Positions 8,201-12,793 of a DNA stretch of 12,793 nt are shown piece after piece (the first letter of the stretch is position 1; each line of letters starts with the position of its first letter). The DNA is from Brachionus rotundiformis (lineage: Eukaryota > Rotifera > Eurotatoria > Ploima > Brachionidae): contig JAESIW010000090.1 of the NCBI GenBank assembly GCA_016802295.1, positions 1,210,631 through 1,223,423 of the forward strand, read 5' to 3'. A model generated the notes under the pieces. The model made no database searches, was not told the origin of the DNA, and was given only the letters and a program-made list of their open reading frames with translations. A program made the translations under genes and the position numbers.

Positions 8201-9420
8201 TCCTCTGGGTGAATTAGTTCTATCTTGGCAAATTCTTCAGCTATGAACCGGCGGCTTATTTTGTGAAAATTATTCATCGAGTCGTAGAAATGACCTCGTT
8301 TGAGCCGCTTGTCTACAATTGGTGATATTTCAAACGCGTGCTCACCATCAGTGGAAAAAATTGTACCAAACTTTTTTTAATAAATTTTAATTAAAATTTT
8401 TTTTCTCAAACATTAGTAAATTAAGCCAATCTTTGGTAAAAATTTACAAAAACTTGCTAAAATTGGAGACATTTAAATATTCAAACTAATTAGTCTGGTT
8501 AAAGACTTTGGTAAATATTTGGTCTATTATTTATATTTTATTTTATTAGGTATGATTACTTTTTTTCGGAAAAATAGAGAGTTAGAAACAAAGACAAATG
8601 TCTTTGCCTAACATCATATTTACAAAGAAAAATCTAAAATTCTCTTAAGGTAATTTGGTAAGGTATACCTTTATTTAAATTAAAGCTAAAAATTGAAAGT
8701 TTTTGCCAACAAATTTTTAAAAAAGATTATAACTAAACTAAATCTAATTAAAACTATTTTTAACAAACATGTAATTAATAAAATTAAATTGCATTTAAAT
8801 TAAGACTTAAATATAAAAGTAAATTAATTAATTAAATAAATTGAGTGGTTTGGTGCATAAAATTTTATTATAAGTACAAAAGTAATCTAAGAGACTTATG
8901 GCCAATGGTTTAAGGAAATTTTGGCTAAAAAATTACCATTCTGAACATGTTGGTCGAGTTGAGTTTGTTTTGGATCAATGTGGCAAATCCGTCCGCGTTT
9001 CTCTGCACATAAAACTGGTATTCCTAGGACAAAAAATGAGTAAATAGTTGCATCAATGGCCAATGAAGTACTTCTATAGAATTGGAGTGTGTGTGCTTGA
9101 CCGGCTGTTTGGTTGCCGGGTCGATGACGTATATGTCGTCTTGGCGGGACGTGTCATACCGCACAAACTCAATGTCAAAGATGGTCGAGAGCGCGCTGAA
9201 GTTTAGCTTGAACTCGGGCGGAAAGCCTGTCTGGTCGATGAGTGGCCAGTCGATGCGGAATTCTCTTATGAGGGTCTCGTTGGCTGCCGAGTCCAATTCA
9301 CCTTAAACAATGCCTTTACCAATGGACTTAGCTTTTTCACACAGTCTTACTTAATTGAGTTAAATAATAAAAGCCATACGAAAACTTGATTAAAATTAAT
9401 AAAAAAATTTTATAAAACAT
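5257..9420 (-). CDS. Secreted ADAM/ADAMTS-like zinc metalloprotease with EGF and ShKT modules (9 exons)
   Basis: Coding exons in order of translation: 9351-9420, 9072-9301, 8937-9023, 8172-8370, 7832-8115, 7610-7779, 6464-6926, 6081-6417 and 5257-5960. Every intron is GT-AG and phases close exactly, giving 847 residues. Signal peptide 1-16 (MFYKIFLLILIKFSYG); prodomain to 211, ending in the furin-type site RQKR (208-211). The M12B reprolysin domain (about 212-440) has VELLVVTDSTVF, the zinc motif HEIAHGLGSFHD (394-405; His 394, 398, 404, catalytic Glu 395) and a Met-turn at 422. An ADAMTS-type Cys-rich domain (about 486-547) contains CRMIYGPSSTYC and CASGKICILGEC. A cysteine cluster ending CCHKC (581-612), ShKT 1 (620-657), EGF 1 (662-701), EGF 2 (710-742), ShKT 2 (768-804) and ShKT 3 (809-847) follow, each ShKT with six Cys. 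No thrombospondin repeat or membrane span is seen, so it should be secreted and act on matrix or surface proteins. The prodomain has no cysteine. Substrate unknown. Confidence 0.9.
7171..7400 (+). mobile_element. Decayed Merlin/IS1595-type DNA transposase fragment in intron 6 of the protease gene
   Basis: Read on the plus strand, antisense to the host gene, broken frames give the ordered blocks of an ISXO2/IS1595-like DDE transposase, the type used by eukaryotic Merlin elements. TLLLPINHLPSVFI (7171 on) fits the TLLPII...PG..I..D block. NYYNIGYQKTILNHQVHYS (7221-7277) fits Y..L..GY.H.TVNHS.FV. After a one-base shift, IES-WRSLWVLQKNLSS (from 7312) fits the HT.TIESLWR.LK block. Stops and at least one frameshift show it is dead, and the presumed first catalytic Asp position is no longer legible. 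Terminal inverted repeats were not found. It sits in the longest intron (6927-7609, 683 bases), which it probably enlarged. Confidence 0.6.
8371..8936 (-). other. Intron 3 of the protease gene, 566 bases
   Basis: One of two introns much longer than the roughly 50-base norm here. It is AT-rich and holds no open frame of note. Its only visible structure is the 8581-8612 palindrome. It may be expanded by an old insertion, but no transposon motif was recognised. Confidence 0.7.
8581..8612. repeat. Imperfect palindrome (hairpin) in intron 3
   Basis: GTTAG, AAA, CAAAGACA, AA, TGTCTTTG, C, CTAAC: an eight-base perfect inner stem with a two-base loop, and a five-base outer stem across a small asymmetric bulge. 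It could be the fold-back remnant of a small inverted-repeat element. Function unknown. Confidence 0.6.
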
Positions 9421-10784
9421 TTTTTTTATTATTTTTTTTCTTATTTGCCGAACAATAAAAGAAAAAAATAAGGTAAGACTGATGTATTTATGAGCATTTG
9501 GCTGTTCTATGTGTAAAATTTTTTACAAACATTTACCAAATTAGGAGGGATCCATCGGGCGTGCTGATTTCAAGACCTCCAAAAAAAAAAGCAATTATGT
9601 AAACAATGCTTAATGCTTAAGAGCAGTTGTAAGTGCTTTATAACATATTAAGTTGAGTTTATACACTTTTAGGCAATGAGACAATAATTAATTATTTATA
9701 ATTTATTATAAAATAAAACAATTTTGGTTAAAAAATGGTCCAAAAGTACCATTAATTGGCTCTGTCTGCTAAAATGCAAGAAAATATCAATTTTTGGCCA
9801 GAATTTATAAACTTTTCTGGCACCATTGTGACCATAAATTCTTTTTTTTTAAGTCAATAAAGCATATTTTATTAAAAAGAATAATTTTTAAAATTTTAGT
9901 TCAAATTAAACAATTAAAAATAAATTTTTTTATTTATTCTTGAGTCAATTAGCATAAATTGGCTGATTTTGGTATTTCACTTGTCTCTCCATATGAGGCT
10001 TACCTGAGTGATGTTTGCTTTTCGTAAAGAATAGTAACTTTTTTAGATGTTTTTTAAAGAACAATTGTAATTAGTTTAATTAAATGTGAAGTCTTAGTTT
10101 ATGTTGTTGTTTTGCAAATTGTCGCTGCTGACTTACATTGTAGTGCCTACGAGATCTCTGATTTACCTGTATTACGTCGTCCAAAAGTTACGACTAGACG
10201 CATGAACAGCTAACATGGGACCAAAATCGCTCTCTAAGAGCTAAACACTGCCAAAATCTGATTATCCAATATGACAGATATCACCTGTTAAAACGTGATC
10301 TATTCTTATTTAATAAAATCAGAAATATTCAGCACCCAGACATGCTCCCTAGGCTGCACCAATTGACCAAACCTCTAACCAAATAATTAATTTATTAATT
10401 AAGTTTTATTTTTAAACATTATTCAAAACAAATAAAAATAAGAAATATTTTTGATATATGTTTTTATTGAGTCAATAAAAAAGTTAAATAAAAAAGCATA
10501 AATTTTTTATTTTTTTATAAGTTTTTAGACTTGATGACAAAAAAGCAAACTTTGATAAATATATGTATCCTTATGTAATTTCTTATATGTCAGGTTAATA
10601 GTACGATATTCACGTGATTAGAAGCCTAGAGTATTCTGCTTCCTAAATAAAAGCGCCAATTCTGAGCACCATGGAAACCATTTAAATTTTTTTTCTCTTT
10701 TATTCTTAAATTTAATAAAAAAATTTTAATCTAATTCAATTATTTTATCTGTTTATACAAAGTACAAGTCAAACAAGTGCTATA
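9421..10784. other. Divergent intergenic region between the protease and the 417-residue protein gene
   Basis: Holds the promoters of two genes transcribed away from each other. A less AT-biased island at 10000-10380 contains several minus-strand donor-like sites: AACAG|GTGATA near 10282, TACAG|GTAAAT near 10167, CAAT|GTAAGT near 10135 and CTCAG|GTAAGC at 10004. It also has a 52-codon plus-strand open stretch ending in TAA at 10211-10213, with no start codon near its 5' end. I recognise no protein family. TTTATAC at 10752-10758 is a possible TATA element for the gene at 10785. Confidence 0.4.
9537..9576 (-). other. Candidate 40-base non-coding 5' exon of the protease gene
   Basis: On the minus strand a run of ten T and GGAG precede GTCTTGAAATC, and the segment ends TTTG|GTAAATG, a good donor. 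None of its frames can be joined to protease exon 2 without a stop, so it is not coding for that protein. It could instead be spliced into the leader upstream of the ATG at 9420. It would then carry a four-codon upstream open frame (ATG GAT CCC TCC TAA). Uncertain without transcript data. Confidence 0.3.
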
Positions 10785-12038
10785 ATGTCAGTAACAAGGC
10801 CAAAAAGCATGTATCTGATTGCAACATCAGCCATTTGTTTGGCATCATTGGCATTTTGGATTTGGCGCAAGCGTTCTATTGACGATCTGAAAAAATTGTT
10901 CAAAAAGCCGGACAAAATGAAGCAAGCACACAACTTGGCAGTGCACAGGTCCAAAACATCCCAATACAAGCTCAATCTGAGGGTCAAGCGAAGTCACTAT
11001 GACGAATGGTGGTCAAATTTATCACAAAAAAAGTCGCTAGCCATTGAAAGACCATCTTGGGAGAGCAGAAATTCAGAAGAAAATGAAACCTCTCTTCTTC
11101 TAAACAAACTTAAAATTCTCTCTGATCCTGCAAATAATTCTGATCTTATCTTATTAGTAGATAAGATTGTTAAAAATTTTAAAAGTCTAAATTACAACCA
11201 AAAAATCGAGTTCACCAGCTATCTTGGCGACATTTCCAAGTCTTGCAGAATTAAGATGACCGGTCTGGTCGAGCTGCTCACATCCGAGTACTCGGCCAAA
11301 AATTCCGACCTATTTGCCAACTACCGGTTCAACAACACTTTGGGAGAATTGGCCACTGAAATTGTGCTCAACATTCTCAAATCTTTGGCAAATTTGAGCC
11401 TAAATGACCAAATTGTGAGAGAAAGTGTCGAATCAGAGCTCTTTTGTGACCTAATTCGTGATCTCTTATCAAGTTATATATTTGATTTGGAAAAGAATAG
11501 GAATAATGTTAAAAGATTGAAAAAAATAGAGGCTATTAAGTTTTATTCAATTAAAATATTTGGTGACATTTTGGAGCATTTTAAAAATACTGGTTTTGAA
11601 GACATTCGCCAAAGTGTTTACTTTAAGAATTCCATTAAGCTGACCAACAGTCTGCTAAATGGCAGAATAATTGTGGTTAATGGCGAGCCAGAGGAGGCTA
11701 GATCTAGCCGATTCGAAGCCTTTCTTGTCGACAAGAGCACCTATTTCAAAGGCTATCTTGATTTAATTGAAAACTTGCTGATAATTTGGAAAGAAAATGA
11801 GCCATGCTTTGCCTCTGTTGAACTAAATAAGGAAAATTTTGCCAACTATTTGATTAAAAGAGATTCATTCATTGAAAAAATGAGCTTGTGTAGAAAAAGT
11901 TTGGTTTTTAATGAGAAAATTGATGCCATATTTGACATTTTAATCAAGCTAAAGGAGCATGTTGCCACTGACGAAAATGTTGCTGAGCAAATGTCTCTGA
12001 ATGACTTGGACTCCAATAATCTGCTGGATAGTTATTGA
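10785..12038 (+). CDS. Membrane-anchored helical protein, possibly armadillo-like (ARMC10/ARMCX type)
   Basis: A single uninterrupted frame of 417 residues beginning at ATG 10785, preceded by TATAATG context and followed by a consistent 3' end. Residues about 9-27 (MYLIATSAICLASLAFWIW) form a hydrophobic segment flanked by RKR, the arrangement of an N-terminal signal anchor for the outer mitochondrial or ER membrane rather than a cleaved signal peptide. A basic stretch (about 28-70) follows, then a long, almost wholly helical cytosolic body with repeated Leu/Ile spacing. Segment ILKSLANLSLND resembles the core of an armadillo repeat. The overall plan, anchor plus helical repeats, recalls vertebrate ARMC10/ARMCX proteins, which affect mitochondrial distribution, but no diagnostic motif proves it. 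The end is acidic (NDLDSNNLLDSY). It has no intron. The coding call is strong; the family is a guess. Confidence 0.8.
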   Translation: MSVTRPKSMYLIATSAICLASLAFWIWRKRSIDDLKKLFKKPDKMKQAHNLAVHRSKTSQYKLNLRVKRSHYDEWWSNLSQKKSLAIERPSWESRNSEENETSLLLNKLKILSDPANNSDLILLVDKIVKNFKSLNYNQKIEFTSYLGDISKSCRIKMTGLVELLTSEYSAKNSDLFANYRFNNTLGELATEIVLNILKSLANLSLNDQIVRESVESELFCDLIRDLLSSYIFDLEKNRNNVKRLKKIEAIKFYSIKIFGDILEHFKNTGFEDIRQSVYFKNSIKLTNSLLNGRIIVVNGEPEEARSSRFEAFLVDKSTYFKGYLDLIENLLIIWKENEPCFASVELNKENFANYLIKRDSFIEKMSLCRKSLVFNEKIDAIFDILIKLKEHVATDENVAEQMSLNDLDSNNLLDSY

Positions 12039-12083
12039 TTATTTAATAATTTTTAGTCTAATTAATTGTAAATAACTATTTTA

Positions 12084-12093
12084 AATAAATAAA
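12084..12093 (+). terminator. Overlapping polyadenylation signals of the 417-residue protein gene
   Basis: Two overlapping AATAAA hexamers about 45 to 55 bases after the stop codon, on the sense strand. Confidence 0.5.
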
Positions 12094-12257
12094 CATAATA
12101 AAAATAAGAATAAACTTTTATTTAAAAGTTAAGAAAAAAAATCTAAAAATATAAGAATGTTATTTTGTTTTTTTTTAAGGTTTTTTTATAAGTTTTATGT
12201 TGATCTGTTTCTGTTTTTTTTTTAAATTAAAAGTTAATTTAAGCTTAATTTTTTTAA

Positions 12258-12261
12258 NNNN
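12258..12261. other. Assembly gap of four N
   Basis: Four undetermined bases. The true distance between the flanks may differ, so features should not be joined across it. Confidence 0.99.
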
Positions 12262-12399
12262 TCATGAGATAAAATCACGAATGTCATGAGTAGGGTGTCT
12301 TGGCAAGTCGATTGTTAATATTTTATTATTTGAAAATTTAATAAATTACTGATAAATTAAATTTTGTCTTTATTTTAGTTTCTTAATTAAACAGGAAAA

Positions 12400-12522
12400 T
12401 CATATCTCAATTTTAAATAAATAAACAAAATTAGACTTTGTAGAATTAGATGGATCATGTTCATTGAGATAATGTCTATCTGGCAATGATTCTTCCAAAT
12501 ATAGAAATAAATCTTTTAACAT
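12400..12522 (-). CDS. Weak small open frame, possible terminal exon, unknown
   Basis: A 40-codon minus-strand frame from ATG at 12522 to TGA at 12400-12402, with a balanced, hydrophilic composition (for example LEESLPDRHYLNEHDPSN) unlike most translated AT-rich noise here. An acceptor-like TTAAAAG within it, before ATTTATTTC, would allow it to be a last exon of a gene reaching in from the right. No domain is recognised and chance is a fair explanation. Confidence 0.2.
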   Translation of the reverse strand: MLKDLFLYLEESLPDRHYLNEHDPSNSTKSNFVYLFKIEI

Positions 12523-12793
12523 AAAATTTTATCTTTAAAAATTAAACAACCATTAAAAGTGCGGTAAAATATAAAATTAAGCAAATAAAAGAGACAATGA
12601 ATGATTTATTATATTAAAGACATTTTGTTAGTCCATTTTATCTGAGCTTGGACCAAGACCAGAATTTTATTAGGGAGTTTTTCATTTTTGCACTTCCAAG
12701 GCGCCATTTACTGACTCCAGTCTGTGATTAATAAGAAGTCCCATTTTTAATCTAATAAATAAATATAATAAATATTATAGTTCTTAAAGAGCT

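Larger units (their letters stand above)
12094..12793. other. AT-rich right flank, no certain gene
   Basis: Mostly low-complexity AT-rich DNA with an assembly gap at 12258-12261. TCATGAG occurs twice close together just after the gap. Only one weak minus-strand frame (12400-12522) was noted, described separately. The last 150 bases have short open stretches on both strands without recognisable motifs. Confidence 0.4.

Noticed and set aside
9082..9306. Plus-strand frame of 74 codons
   Set aside because: Antisense shadow of protease exon 2, which connects in phase with exons 1 and 3.
9537..9576. Coding exon reading GLEISTPDGSLLI upstream of the protease
   Set aside because: Its only open frame ends with two spare bases, and joining to exon 2 creates a stop. 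The signal-peptide exon at 9351-9420 fits exactly instead, so the segment is at most non-coding.
10057..10213. 52-codon plus-strand open stretch as a gene
   Set aside because: No suitable start codon near its 5' end, no domain, and the island is better marked by minus-strand donor-like sites; length is compatible with chance.
10769..10987. Minus-strand frame of 72 codons
   Set aside because: Antisense shadow of the start of the 417-residue protein gene.

Overview
This is an AT-rich animal nuclear contig. It carries an animal-type fructose-1,6-bisphosphatase, a secreted multidomain ADAM/ADAMTS-like protease and genes cut by GT-AG introns, most of them only 46 to 56 bases long. Sizes and composition suggest a compact invertebrate genome. 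A rotifer or mite would fit, but the sequence alone does not name the taxon. No tRNA, rRNA, CRISPR array or bacterial operon is visible.

Layout. 1-1115: upstream AT-rich DNA with a possible broken minus-strand coding stretch (77-388) and a TATA-like element just before gene 1. 1116-2129 (+): intronless fructose-1,6-bisphosphatase. 2180-3400: a graveyard holding a decayed duplicate of the last exon of the next gene (2329-2420) and two minus-strand fragments of non-LTR retrotransposons. 3420-4460 (+): a five-exon gene, assembled here by phase-matched splicing, for a 279-residue protein with a signal peptide, one C2H2 finger, a Cys-rich region, a single membrane span and a cytoplasmic tail. 4475-5216: convergent intergenic DNA. 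5257-9420 (-): a nine-exon gene for an 847-residue secreted zinc metalloprotease with prodomain, furin site, reprolysin domain, ADAMTS-type Cys-rich domain, two EGF modules and three ShKT modules. Its intron 6 contains, on the opposite strand, a decayed Merlin/IS1595-like transposase. 9421-10784: divergent intergenic DNA with several donor-like sites that may mark 5' non-coding exons. 10785-12038 (+): an intronless 417-residue membrane-anchored helical protein, possibly armadillo-like. 12258-12261 is an assembly gap, followed by AT-rich DNA.

The genes do not form a functional unit: one is gluconeogenic, one is a membrane protein of unknown role, one is an extracellular protease and one is a probable organelle-anchored protein. 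The most interesting items are the ADAM+EGF+ShKT architecture, the membrane-tethered zinc-finger gene with its fossil exon copy, and the three transposon remnants recognised only through broken reading frames. All splice models are predictions from sequence, but their phases close exactly.
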